Assembly (NCBI RefSeq): GCF_900078365.1
Contig: NZ_LT598653.1
Span: 2,418,001 to 2,482,000 of the forward strand
Reading direction: 5' to 3'
Source: an uncultured Sphingopyxis sp.
GTDB taxonomy: Bacteria; Pseudomonadota; Alphaproteobacteria; Sphingomonadales; Sphingomonadaceae
DNA: 64,000 nucleotides
The notes under the pieces were generated by a model, which saw only the letters and a list, made by a program, of their open reading frames with translations, was not told where the DNA came from and did no database searches. A program made the position numbers and the translations under genes. Of the stretch, positions 17,348 through 25,612 are shown one piece after another. Numbering within the stretch: the stretch's first letter is position 1; every line of letters begins with the position of its first letter.

Positions 17348-18466
17348 ATGGCGGCGACAAGGAAGACGACTGCTACGCGTTCCGACGCCGCCGCCAAAGC
17401 CGCCATGCACGCCGAAGCCCCCGGCCCCACCGAAATCCGCAGCCAGCTCGTTCGCACCGAGCTTTTGAAGGCGGGCGTATGGCTCGGCCTCGCGCTGCTG
17501 ATCGGCGTGTGCATCGTGCTGATCCAGCCGATCCTGCTGATCTTCGCCGGCATCGTGATGGCGTCGATGCTCGATGGCGGCACGCGCCTCCTCGGCCGCA
17601 TCCTGCCGATCGCGCGCGCCTGGCGCCTCCTCATCGTCTGCGTCTCGCTGCTCGCCTTCCTCGGCTGGACGATCCTGTTCGCGGGCTCGCAGATCGCCGA
17701 TCAGGCCGCGACGCTGCAGACCGTCGTGATGGCGCAGGTCGAACGCATCGCGGCGTGGGCGAGCGAGCATGGCATGGGCAATTTCCAGCTCGATACCAAG
17801 ACGATCACCGACAATATCGCGGGCACCGTCGGCCGCGTCACCGCCGCGGTCGGCACGGTGCTCGGCGGGCTCACCAGCCTCGTGATGATCATCGTGCTCG
17901 GCATCTTCATCGCGATCGAGCCGCGGCTCTACGAACGCGGCGTCGCGTGGATGCTGCCGATGAAGGCGCGCGAGAATTTCTACATCACCACCGCGCGCAT
18001 GGGCTTCACGCTGCGGCGCCTGATGGCGGGCCGCCTGCTCGGTATGCTCGTCGAAGGGATCGGCACCTGGCTCGCCTGCCTCGCCGTCGGCATCCCGATG
18101 GCGGCGCTGATGGGGCTGCTCACCGGCCTGCTCGCCTTCATTCCCAATATCGGCGCGATCGTCTCGGGCGTGCTGCTCGTCCTCGTCGGTTTTTCGGCGG
18201 GGACCGACACCGGCCTCTGGGCGATCGTCATCTATTTCGTCGTCCAGACGGTCGACGGCTATCTGATCGTCCCGATGGTCGCGAAGAAGACCGTCGACCT
18301 CGCCCCCGCGCTCGTCCTCGGCGCGCAGATCCTCTTCGGCGCGCTGCTCGGGCTGATGGGCCTGTTCCTCGCCGACCCGATCGTCGCGATGATCAAGGTC
18401 GCGCTCGAACGCGAAGCCGAGCGCAACGCGGGCGCGGCCGAAACGAAAACAGCGGCGGGCATCTAA
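17348..18466 (+). CDS. AI-2E family transporter (PerM-like permease)
   Basis: The 372-aa polytopic membrane protein belongs to the PerM/YhhT/TqsA superfamily. It shows the paired N-terminal helices, a soluble middle part, and the typical C-terminal block IPMAALMGLLTGLLAFIPNIGAIVSG followed by VDGYLIVPMVAKKTVDLAP. Family members export varied small molecules; the substrate here is unknown. It starts 18 bp after lepB, probably in the same operon. Confidence 0.9.
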   Translation: MAATRKTTATRSDAAAKAAMHAEAPGPTEIRSQLVRTELLKAGVWLGLALLIGVCIVLIQPILLIFAGIVMASMLDGGTRLLGRILPIARAWRLLIVCVSLLAFLGWTILFAGSQIADQAATLQTVVMAQVERIAAWASEHGMGNFQLDTKTITDNIAGTVGRVTAAVGTVLGGLTSLVMIIVLGIFIAIEPRLYERGVAWMLPMKARENFYITTARMGFTLRRLMAGRLLGMLVEGIGTWLACLAVGIPMAALMGLLTGLLAFIPNIGAIVSGVLLVLVGFSAGTDTGLWAIVIYFVVQTVDGYLIVPMVAKKTVDLAPALVLGAQILFGALLGLMGLFLADPIVAMIKVALEREAERNAGAAETKTAAGI

Positions 18467-18477
18467 GCCAAAAAAAC

Positions 18478-18553
18478 GTCGCCCCCGCGAAGGCGGGGGC
18501 CGCTATCGGCATGGCGCAAGGCGGCCAGCGGCCCCCGCCTTCGCGGGGGCGAC
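18478..18553. repeat. Inverted repeat, GTCGCCCCCGCGAAGGCGGGGG family
   Basis: The arms GTCGCCCCCGCGAAGGCGGG and its complement are separated by about 25 bp, and each arm is itself a small hairpin. It sits between two convergent genes (the AI-2E permease and FKBP). Sister copies are at 22761-22848 and 32493-32580, with a half copy near 47003-47026. Confidence 0.9.
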
Positions 18554-18562
18554 GGATATTCG

Positions 18563-19093
18563 TTACGGCTGCGGCGCACCGGGCGGCGGGCCCGCCGGAC
18601 CGCCCGGAGCACCCTGCATCATCTGTTGCTGCTGCATCTGCTGCATCTGCTGCTGCATCGCGCGAACCTCGGCCTCCGAACGGAAGTCGAGCAGCGTCAC
18701 GTCGAAGTGCAGCGTGCTGTTCGCGGGGATCGGCCCGACCGCGCGGTCGCCATAGCCGAGCTGCGGCGGAATGCTGATCTTGTATTCGCCGCCCTTCTTC
18801 ATGCGCGTCAGCGCTTCGGAAAAGCCGGGGACGACCTGCGCGACCTGCATCGGCGCCTGTTCGTTGGAATCGAACACCGTGCCGTCGTCGAGCTTGCCTT
18901 CATATTTGACCAGCACGACATCGGCCTTGGTCGGGCTCGGCCCGGTCCCTTCCTTGACGACCTCGAACCCGATGCGCGGGGTCATGTGCCAAGCGAAGGC
19001 GGCCGCCGCGCCGATGAGCGCGAGCACGCCCAGCCACATCAGCCACAGCCCGCCCTTGCTCACCGGGCGCAATGGAACCGTCGTTACGCTCAT
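18563..19093 (-). CDS. FKBP-type peptidyl-prolyl isomerase, membrane anchored
   Basis: The 176-aa protein has an N-terminal transmembrane anchor (GGLWLMWLGVLALIGAAAAFAW), an FKBP domain (residues about 45-140: VLVKYEGKLDDGTVFDSN, VPGFSEAL, PQLGYGDRAVGPIPANSTLHFDVTLLD) and a Gln/Met-rich then Gly/Pro-rich tail. It would catalyse proline cis-trans isomerisation, probably facing the periplasm. It is transcribed convergently with the AI-2E permease gene. Confidence 0.92.
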   Translation of the reverse strand: MSVTTVPLRPVSKGGLWLMWLGVLALIGAAAAFAWHMTPRIGFEVVKEGTGPSPTKADVVLVKYEGKLDDGTVFDSNEQAPMQVAQVVPGFSEALTRMKKGGEYKISIPPQLGYGDRAVGPIPANSTLHFDVTLLDFRSEAEVRAMQQQMQQMQQQQMMQGAPGGPAGPPPGAPQP

Positions 19094-19244
19094 CTTGGCT
19101 AATCCTTCCGCTGCCCCGGCCGGGGCGAAAATGCTGGCGAGGCCTATAGGCGGTGCGGCGCTGGGCGGTCCAGAGGCAATATGCGCGCACCGCGGTTATC
19201 CGCTGGTGTCGGCTTTGGAGTGGAGAGCTGCCATTCTCTACCTT

Positions 19245-19323
19245 CGTCATTCCCGCGAAAGCGGGAACCCAGCGTGGGATCAGCCTACGCGCGCTCTGGG
19301 TCCCCGCTTTCGCGGGGATGACG
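19245..19323. repeat. Inverted repeat, CGTCATTCCCGCGAAAGCGGGAA family
   Basis: Arms starting CGTCATTCCCGCGAAAGCGG and ending CGCTTTCGCGGGGATGACG, spacing about 25 bp. A near copy lies at 33022-33093, and a diverged one at 44165-44245. It is preceded by CGGCTTTGGAGTGGAGAGCT, a flank seen again in reverse near 43431-43452. Confidence 0.85.
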
Positions 19324-19358
19324 ATGTAAGAGGCCGCAACCGGTCGGTTCCAGCCCCT

Positions 19359-19434
19359 CGTCATCCCGGACTTGATCCGGGATCCATTCCTTCCACGCTG
19401 CGTGAATGGACCCCGGATCAAGTCCGGGGTGACG
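19359..19434. repeat. Inverted repeat, CGTCATCCCGGACTTGATCCGGG family
   Basis: Arms CGTCATCCCGGACTTGATCC and its complement flank a spacer with ATTCCTTC...GTGAATGG. A second copy of the same family is at 22657-22733. Confidence 0.88.
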
Positions 19435-19484
19435 ATGAAACATAGGTCCGCTTCCAGTCGAAACCCGCCATCCCGAATCCAACG

Positions 19485-19519
19485 AAAAAGGGCGCCACGT
19501 TGCCGCGGCGCCCTTTTTT
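19485..19519. terminator. Terminator of rpsU, readable in both directions
   Basis: GGGCGCC and GGCGCCC form a seven-pair stem around a ten-base loop, with A5 on the left and T6 on the right, so it can terminate on either strand. It lies about 30 bp downstream of the rpsU stop. Confidence 0.85.
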
Positions 19520-19547
19520 CGATCAGGATCCCGAACGGGAGACGGTC

Positions 19548-19754
19548 TTACTTGATACCGTCGCGCTCCATCCGCTTGCGCTCCATCTTGCGGGCGCGGC
19601 GGACGGCGGCGGCGTGCTCGCGGGCACGCTTTTCGCTGGGCTTCTCGTAATGACGGCGCAGCTTCATTTCGCGATACACGCCCTCACGCTGCAGCTTCTT
19701 CTTGAGCGCGCGAAGGGCCTGGTCGACATTATTGTCGCGAACGATGATCTGCAT
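19548..19754 (-). CDS. rpsU: 30S ribosomal protein S21
   Basis: This 68-aa basic protein starts MQIIVRDNNVDQALRALKKK and ends with Lys/Arg-rich RKMERKRMERDG, the standard S21 sequence. It is a small-subunit protein involved in initiation on mRNA. The ATG at 19754 gives the family's usual length; the open frame upstream to 19880 is not homologous and was excluded. Confidence 0.97.
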   Translation of the reverse strand: MQIIVRDNNVDQALRALKKKLQREGVYREMKLRRHYEKPSEKRAREHAAAVRRARKMERKRMERDGIK

Positions 19755-20042
19755 ATGCCGTGTCGTCTCCTGTTCGTCAGAACGGTTCGGGTCACCGGTG
19801 CGTCCGGTCCGCCGTAAACCGCCGATATTCGGGCAATAAAAAGAGCGCCGCGAAAGCGCGACGTTCCGATGTTGCGCCAACTAGAGGGATTCGCGCCGAA
19901 ATGCAAGCCCAAAGGCGGCGAACCGCGCCGGCCGCGCCCCGATCGCACAACCGGACCGCCCCGCCCTCGCCGGGATTGTGCCCGGCCGGTGGCTTGTGGC
20001 ATAGGTAGCAGGACGAAACCAATCACGACAAGGGACAGGCAA

Positions 20043-20807
20043 ATGGCGACCCAGCTCAAGCGCAACAGCAAATATAGCGAAGCCGAATGGACGGCGCGGC
20101 AGGAGCTTGCCGCCTGCTATCGCATCTTCGCGATGATGGGCTGGGACGAGATGATCTTCAACCATATCACGGTGAAGGTGCCCGACGAGGAAGGCAGCTA
20201 CCTCATCAACCCCTATGGCATGCACTTCAGCGAGGTCACCGCGTCGAGCCTGATCAAGATCGACATCGACGGCAACAAGGTCGACGAGGACAATCCCTGG
20301 CACGTCAACAAGGCGGGCTTCGTCCAGCACAGCCTGTTCCACCGCGTCCTGCCCGACGCGCACGCGATCATCCACACTCACACCACCGCGACGACCGCGG
20401 TCTGCGCGCTCGAAGGCGGGCTCCAGCCGGTCAATTTCTATGCCTGCAACTTCGCCGGCCAACTCGCCTACCATGATTTCGAGGGCGTGACGGTGCGCGA
20501 GGAGGAAGGCGAGCGCCTCGTCCAGAATCTCGGCGACAAGCGCATCCTGATGCTGAAGAATCACGGCCCCGTCGTGATGGGCAAGACGCTGACCGAGGCC
20601 TTCATCAAATATTGGGCGCTCCAGCGCGCGTGCGAGATTCAGCTCGCGACGATGAGCATGGGCAAGCCGATCGTCGTTCCCGACGAGGTGATCGCGGTCC
20701 ACCAGCGCGACCTGTTCATGGCCTCGATCCCCGGGCAGGCGGGCAAGGCCGAGTTCGACGCGATGGTGCGCAAGGTCGACAAGATCGACACGAGCTGGCG
20801 TGACTAA
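20043..20807 (+). CDS. Class II aldolase/adducin family protein
   Basis: The 254-aa protein has the class II aldolase fold. Zinc-ligand histidines are visible in HAIIHTHTTATTAV, the entry helix is YRIFAMMGWDEMIFNHITVKVP, and a later KRILMLKNHGPVVMGKTL segment carries another ligand histidine. Members cleave or epimerise sugar phosphates, but many like this one have no assigned substrate. The ATG at 20043 follows AAGGGACAGG. A REP-like repeat follows the stop directly. Confidence 0.85.
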   Translation: MATQLKRNSKYSEAEWTARQELAACYRIFAMMGWDEMIFNHITVKVPDEEGSYLINPYGMHFSEVTASSLIKIDIDGNKVDEDNPWHVNKAGFVQHSLFHRVLPDAHAIIHTHTTATTAVCALEGGLQPVNFYACNFAGQLAYHDFEGVTVREEEGERLVQNLGDKRILMLKNHGPVVMGKTLTEAFIKYWALQRACEIQLATMSMGKPIVVPDEVIAVHQRDLFMASIPGQAGKAEFDAMVRKVDKIDTSWRD

Positions 20808-20815
20808 TATTTTTC

Positions 20816-20900
20816 CGTCATTGCGAGCGAAGCGAAGCAATCCAGAGCGGTTTACGCGGGCCCTGGATTGCCGCGTCGCCTTCGGCTCCTCGCAATGACG
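20816..20900. repeat. Inverted repeat, CGTCATTGCGAGCGAAGCGAAGCAATCC family
   Basis: Left arm CGTCATTGCGAGCGAAGCGA and right part CTCCTCGCAATGACG, with internal CAATCCAG/CTGGATTG pairing. This motif is widespread in alphaproteobacterial intergenic DNA. Confidence 0.85.
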
Positions 20901-20954
20901 AAGCCTTGAAGAATATGGCAGTCTCAACCCGAACGATCGGCTATTGATCCCTGC

Positions 20955-21500
20955 ATGACGCGATTCTCGGTCAACGACCGCCCGGTCGAATATCGCATGG
21001 ACCCCGAAACGCCCCTCTTGTGGGCGCTGCGCGACGCGTCGAACCTGACCGGGACCAAATATGGCTGCGGCACCGGCGACTGCGGCGCCTGCACCGTCGA
21101 CATCGACGGCGAGGCGATTCGCAGCTGCCTCGTCACCATCGCCGAGTGCGAAGGCCGCTTCGTCACCACGATCGAGGGGCTGTCGCGCGACCGCAGTCAT
21201 CCGGTGCAGCAGGCGTGGGTCGCCGAACAGGTGCCGCAATGCGGTTTCTGCCAGTCGGGGATGATCATGTCGGCCGCCGCGCTGCTGCGCGCGAACAGCA
21301 ACCCCAGCGATGCCGAGATCGACGCCGCGATGACGGGAATCTGCCGCTGCGGCACCTATCCGCGCATCCGCACCGCGATCCGCCTCGCCGGCCGCGTGAT
21401 GCGCGGGGAGGAGCGCATCGCCGCCGCCCCGCCCCCCGGCATCCGCCCCGAAGACGCCGCGCGCGCTGTCCCCGCGCTGCGCCCGCCACGCGGCAGCTGA
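20955..21500 (+). CDS. (2Fe-2S) subunit of a molybdenum hydroxylase, orphan
   Basis: The 181-aa protein matches the small subunit of xanthine dehydrogenase/isoquinoline oxidoreductase enzymes. It has a plant-type 2Fe-2S cluster motif (CGTGDCGACTV, then a fourth cysteine in RSCLVT) and a second helical cluster domain (CGFCQSGMIM and CRCGTYPRI). It would pass electrons from a molybdopterin subunit. No large or FAD subunit lies next to it: the flanking genes are a class II aldolase and an RcnB-like protein. The final 25 residues are Pro/Ala-rich. The ATG at 20955 has no clear Shine-Dalgarno. Confidence 0.9.
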   Translation: MTRFSVNDRPVEYRMDPETPLLWALRDASNLTGTKYGCGTGDCGACTVDIDGEAIRSCLVTIAECEGRFVTTIEGLSRDRSHPVQQAWVAEQVPQCGFCQSGMIMSAAALLRANSNPSDAEIDAAMTGICRCGTYPRIRTAIRLAGRVMRGEERIAAAPPPGIRPEDAARAVPALRPPRGS

Positions 21501-21632
21501 ACGCACCCGTTCATCTATGTGAACCGGAGGCAACGGCGTGGTCAGCCATCGATCATCTTGCCAATGGTAAGAATCGCTTCATCATCCCGGCTGGCGTCTC
21601 CAGCAACGGGACATGAGTTGGAGAATGGCGAG

Positions 21633-22559
21633 ATGAAGAAGATGTTCGGAGGGTTGCTGATCGCGGCGACGATCCTGACCCCCATTGTCCCGGCCGCCGC
21701 GCAGGCGCCCGGCGAAAGGATCCAGATCGCGCAGCGCGGCGACCGTGGCGACCGGGGCTCACGCGGCCCCGAGGCGCGGCGCGGCGGCAATCGCGGCGGC
21801 GAAGCCCGTCCGCAGCGCCAGCGCAGCGAGCAACGGCAGGTCCAGCGCCAGCAGCGCAGCGAAATGCGTCAGCGCGGCAATGATCGGCAGGCGCAGCGCC
21901 AGCAGTGGCGACAGCGCGGCAACGATCAGCAGCGCCAGGCCCAGCGCCAGCAGTGGCAACAACGGCAGGCCGAGCGGCAGCGCGGCGGCAGCTACGACCG
22001 CAACCGCGACGGCCGCACCGATCGCCGGTGGGATCGCAATCGCGACGGCCGGGTCGACCGTCAGTGGGACCGCAACCGCAACGGCCAAGTCGATCGCCGC
22101 TACGATCGCAACCGCAACGGCAACCTCGACCGCCGTTGGGACCGGAACGACAATAATCGCGTCGACCGCCGCTACGACCGCAACCGCAACGGCTATGTCG
22201 ACCGGCGCTATCGCGACGGCCGCCACGACCGCTGGGATCGCAACCATAACCGCTGGAGCCGCGACTGGCGCAGCGACCGCCGCTACGACTGGCGCAGCTA
22301 TCGCGACCGCCACCGCAGCCACTACCGCCTGCCCCGCTATTACAACCCCTATCGCGGCTATGGCTACACGCGGTTCAGCATCGGCTTCACCTTGGGTTCG
22401 CTCTTCTACGGCCAGCGTTACTGGATCAACGATCCGGGCTATTACCGCCTGCCGCCCGCCTATGGGGGCTATCGCTGGATCCGCTATTATGACGACGCGC
22501 TTCTGGTCGATACCTATTCGGGCGAAGTGGTCGACGTGATCTACGACTTCTTCTGGTAA
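21633..22559 (+). CDS. RcnB-like periplasmic protein with Asp/Asn/Gly repeats
   Basis: The 308-aa secreted protein has a signal peptide (ending PAAAQA), a Gln/Arg-rich low-complexity part (residues 33-118), six tandem 12-residue repeats (122-193) of the form DRNxDGxxDRRW/Y, an Arg/Tyr-rich linker, and a C-terminal RcnB-like domain (YYRLPPAYGGYRWIRYYDDALLVDTYSGEVVDVIYDFFW). RcnB in E. coli affects nickel/cobalt homeostasis in the periplasm. Each repeat resembles a DxNxDGxxD calcium-binding loop, though the surrounding arginines are unusual. Function here is unknown. The stop is followed by a strong terminator. Confidence 0.8.
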   Translation: MKKMFGGLLIAATILTPIVPAAAQAPGERIQIAQRGDRGDRGSRGPEARRGGNRGGEARPQRQRSEQRQVQRQQRSEMRQRGNDRQAQRQQWRQRGNDQQRQAQRQQWQQRQAERQRGGSYDRNRDGRTDRRWDRNRDGRVDRQWDRNRNGQVDRRYDRNRNGNLDRRWDRNDNNRVDRRYDRNRNGYVDRRYRDGRHDRWDRNHNRWSRDWRSDRRYDWRSYRDRHRSHYRLPRYYNPYRGYGYTRFSIGFTLGSLFYGQRYWINDPGYYRLPPAYGGYRWIRYYDDALLVDTYSGEVVDVIYDFFW

Positions 22560-22589
22560 TTTCCTTTCGGTTATCAGATGACAAACTGA

Positions 22590-22617
22590 GGGGTCGGCTC
22601 GCCGGCCCCCTTTTTTT
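22590..22617 (+). terminator. Rho-independent terminator of the RcnB-like gene
   Basis: A nine-pair GC stem (GGGGTCGGC with GCCGGCCCC, one T-G pair) with a two-base loop is followed by seven T residues. It lies 30 bp after the stop codon. Confidence 0.93.
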
Positions 22618-22656
22618 GGGACCCTGCTTTCGACCGGAAGCGGACCTATCTTTCAT

Positions 22657-22733
22657 CGTCACCCCGGACTTGATCCGGGGTCCATTCACGCCAGCGCTGA
22701 AGGAATGGATCCCGGATCAAGTCCGGGATGACG
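22657..22733. repeat. Inverted repeat, CGTCATCCCGGACTTGATCCGGG family
   Basis: Second copy of the element at 19359-19434, in the gap before the amidohydrolase gene. It is preceded by CTTTCGACCGGAAGCGGACC, a flank that recurs beside other repeats in this window. Confidence 0.88.
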
Positions 22734-22760
22734 AATGTCTGAGACCGGCCGAAACTAGCC

Positions 22761-22848
22761 GTCGCCCCCGCGAAGGCGGGGGCCGCTGTCGGTATACGCA
22801 GCGCCTCTGAGTAAGCCCGCTAGCGGCCCCCGCCTTCGCGGGGGCGAC
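22761..22848. repeat. Inverted repeat, GTCGCCCCCGCGAAGGCGGGGG family
   Basis: Copy of the element at 18478-18553, with arms GTCGCCCCCGCGAAGGCGGG and its complement around a 40-bp spacer. With the terminator and the neighbouring repeat it fills most of the 22560-22958 gap, in which I see no gene. Confidence 0.9.
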
Positions 22849-22958
22849 GGTTAAAGAGGGGCGTCCGCTTCCCCACCCCAAAACCGACATTCCTCACTCC
22901 CCCCTTGCCCTCCCTCGCCCGCTCCGCCACGGTAGCGCGATCAGACAGGGGAGATTTC

Positions 22959-24230
22959 ATGCGTAAATTGGGATTGGTCGCGGCAGCGACGCTGGCGCTG
23001 CTCGGAAGCACGGCGCACGCAAAAACCACCATCATCTATGCCGCCCGCGTCATCACCGACGCCAGCAAACCCGCTCAGGGCCCCTCGACCGTCGTGGTCA
23101 CCGACGATCGCATCACCGCGATCACGCCCGGCCGCGCCGAGGCGCCTGCGGGCGCCGAAATCGTCGACCTCGGCGACAAGACCTTGCTTCCCGGCCTCGT
23201 CGACCTCCACGTCCATTTGACCGGCGATCCGGGCGGCGATTATCGCAGCGAAGCCGTCAATCCCGACGAATGGGGCGTCGTCGTCGGCGCGAAAAACGCC
23301 GCGATCACCTTGCGCGCCGGCTTCACCACGGTGCGCGAGGCGGGGTCGGCGCAATATACCGCCTATGCGCTGCGCCGCGGCACCGCGAACGGCTTCATCG
23401 AGGGGCCGCGCATCGTCGCCGCAGGCCCGGCGCTGTCGATCATCGGCGGCCACGGCGACGTCACCGGCTTCCGCGAGGATGTCCACGATGTGCTCGACAC
23501 GGGCTATACCTGCACCGGCGCGCTCGAATGCGCCGAAAAGGTGCGCAAGGCGTCGCGCGCCGGCGCCGACGTCATCAAGATCACCGCGACCGGCGGCGTC
23601 CTGTCGCAGCAGGCGCGCGGGCTAGAGGGCCATTTCACCAGCGCCGAGCTCCAGAGCATCGCCGACACCGCCCATTCGCTCGGGCTCAAGGTGATGGCGC
23701 ACGCGCATGGCGCGGGCGGCATCACCGCCTCCGCCGCGGCGGGGATCGACAGCATCGAGCATGGCACCTTCGCCGACGACGCGACGCTGAAGGTGATGAA
23801 GGCCAAGGGCACCTATCTCGTCCCGACGCTCATGGCGTTCGAAGGGATCCGCGAGCGGCTCGGCAAGGGTGTCTACACCCCGGCGGTCGAAAACAAGGTG
23901 CGCATGACGCTCGGCGACGTCGGCAAGGCGGTGACGCGCGCCAAGGCGCTCGGCGTGCCGATCGCCTTCGGCACCGACGCGGGCGTATTCGAGCATGGCC
24001 GCAACGGGCAGGAGTTCGCGCTGCTCGTCAAATATGGCCTCACGCCCCGCGAAGCCTTGGCGAGCGCCACGACGGTCGCCGCGAAACTGCTGTCGATGGA
24101 AAGCGAGATCGGCCGCATCGCGCCGGGCCTGTCGGCCGACATGATCGCGGTGAGCGGCGATCCGCTGGACGACGTCACCGCGCTCGAAAAGGTCGATTGG
24201 GTGATGGCGCGCGGCCGGATTGCGGAGTGA
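22959..24230 (+). CDS. Exported metal-dependent amidohydrolase (prolidase-like)
   Basis: The 423-aa protein has a signal peptide (MRKLGLVAAATLALLGSTAHA) and an amidohydrolase-superfamily barrel. Metal-site motifs are LVDLHVHLTG, a lysine in DVIKITATGG that could be carbamylated, VMAHAHGAGG, DSIEHGTF and FGTDAGVFEHG. It resembles Xaa-Pro/Xaa-Arg dipeptidase-type members known from Caulobacter. The product probably hydrolyses a dipeptide or similar amide in the periplasm; the substrate is not predictable. The ATG follows GGGGAG at suitable distance. Confidence 0.88.
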   Translation: MRKLGLVAAATLALLGSTAHAKTTIIYAARVITDASKPAQGPSTVVVTDDRITAITPGRAEAPAGAEIVDLGDKTLLPGLVDLHVHLTGDPGGDYRSEAVNPDEWGVVVGAKNAAITLRAGFTTVREAGSAQYTAYALRRGTANGFIEGPRIVAAGPALSIIGGHGDVTGFREDVHDVLDTGYTCTGALECAEKVRKASRAGADVIKITATGGVLSQQARGLEGHFTSAELQSIADTAHSLGLKVMAHAHGAGGITASAAAGIDSIEHGTFADDATLKVMKAKGTYLVPTLMAFEGIRERLGKGVYTPAVENKVRMTLGDVGKAVTRAKALGVPIAFGTDAGVFEHGRNGQEFALLVKYGLTPREALASATTVAAKLLSMESEIGRIAPGLSADMIAVSGDPLDDVTALEKVDWVMARGRIAE

Positions 24231-24351
24231 CCATCGGGCGCCGCGCGCCCGTCGGTTCCGGGTTATTTGACACGGCCGGGCGCGTGGTTCACCCTTGGGT
24301 CTTCACTCACAGCCAAAGGAGATTGACCCGCCGCCTTGCGGGCATGACGCT

Positions 24352-25590
24352 ATGCGCCAATTCACGATACAAAGCCTCTCGACCGCCGATTCCATCCCTT
24401 TCCTCGCCGACCTGCCGCCCTGGGCCGAAACGCTGATCGCCTTCGGCATCCTCGCATCCCTCGCGTGGCTCGCCAATTTCATCGTCAAGCATATCGTGCT
24501 GCGCATCTTCACCCGGTGGCTGCCGCACGAAGGGCTCACCCCGCTGCCCGTCGCGGCGCGGCTTGCCAATATCGTGCCAGCACTCATCGTATCGAAGGGG
24601 ATCGGGGCAGTCCCGAACCTGCCGCCCGCCGCCGTCACCGTGATCAGCAACGTCGCCGCCGCGTCGATCATCCTGTTCGTCGCGATGGCGATCAGCCGCG
24701 CGCTCAGTCTCGGCAACGAGATATACGACCGGCGCCCCGATGCCGCCAGCCGCCCGATCAAGGGCTATGTCCAGCTCCTGAAGATCATTCTCTACGGCGG
24801 CGCGGCCGTCCTGATCATCGCCGCACTGATGGATCAGTCGCCGGTTCTCCTGCTGTCGGGCATCGGCGCGATGGCGGCAGTGCTGCTGCTGGTGTTCAAG
24901 GACACGATCCTGTCGCTCGTCGCGTCGGTCCAGCTCACTTCGAACGACATGCTGCGCGTCGGCGACTGGATCGAAATGCCCGCGCTCAACGCCGACGGCG
25001 ACGTGATCGACATCGCGCTCCACACGGTCAAGGTGCAGAATTGGGACAAGACGATCACCACCATCCCAACCCACCGGCTGATTTCGGAAAGCTTCAAGAA
25101 CTGGCGCGGCATGTCCGAATCGGGTGGACGGCGGATCAAACGCTCGCTTTTCATCGACCAGAACGATATCCGCTTTCTGACCCCCGACGAAAAGCAGGCG
25201 CTGCACCGCTTCCAGCTGCTCGACGATTATCTCGGGCACAAGCAGGCCGAACTTGGCGAATGGAACGCCGCGGCGGAACGGGCCGGGCGCGACCCCGTCA
25301 ACATCCGCCGCGTCACCAACATCGGCACGCTGCGCGCCTATATCGTCGCATATCTCCGCGCCAATTCGCATATCGCCAAGGGCATGTCGATGATCGTCCG
25401 CCAGCTCGCGCCGACCCCGCAGGGGCTGCCCATCGAAATCTATTGCTTCACCAACACGACCGCGTGGAACGCCTATGAGGATATCCAGTCGGACATCTTC
25501 GACCACCTGCTGGCGATCCTGCCCGAATTCGGCCTCCGCGCTTTCCAGGAGCCGAGCGGCCTCGATCTGCGGCGCGGTCTCGCGGCCTGA
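24352..25590 (+). CDS. Mechanosensitive channel of the MscS family (YbdG-like)
   Basis: The 412-aa protein has several N-terminal helices and an MscS pore/beta domain with LLLVFKDTILSLVASVQL and NDMLRVGDWIEMP. The block VQNWDKTITTIPTHRLISESFKNWRGMSESGGRRIKR closely recalls E. coli YbdG, including the extra segment after it. Such channels release solutes on hypo-osmotic shock. The ATG at 24352 gives the usual start; the region before it holds a GC-rich hairpin. Confidence 0.92.
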   Translation: MRQFTIQSLSTADSIPFLADLPPWAETLIAFGILASLAWLANFIVKHIVLRIFTRWLPHEGLTPLPVAARLANIVPALIVSKGIGAVPNLPPAAVTVISNVAAASIILFVAMAISRALSLGNEIYDRRPDAASRPIKGYVQLLKIILYGGAAVLIIAALMDQSPVLLLSGIGAMAAVLLLVFKDTILSLVASVQLTSNDMLRVGDWIEMPALNADGDVIDIALHTVKVQNWDKTITTIPTHRLISESFKNWRGMSESGGRRIKRSLFIDQNDIRFLTPDEKQALHRFQLLDDYLGHKQAELGEWNAAAERAGRDPVNIRRVTNIGTLRAYIVAYLRANSHIAKGMSMIVRQLAPTPQGLPIEIYCFTNTTAWNAYEDIQSDIFDHLLAILPEFGLRAFQEPSGLDLRRGLAA

Positions 25591-25612
25591 GCGCGACGCC
25601 GCGCGGCGAGCG

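Noticed and set aside
18478..19434. Clustered palindromes considered as a CRISPR array or attachment sites
   Set aside because: They are different families of paired inverted repeats between convergent genes, without constant repeat-spacer spacing or integrase genes.
21996..22211. Regular 36-bp repeats that could look like a CRISPR array
   Set aside because: The period is exactly 12 codons in a continuous reading frame with a signal peptide and terminator; there are no unique spacers.
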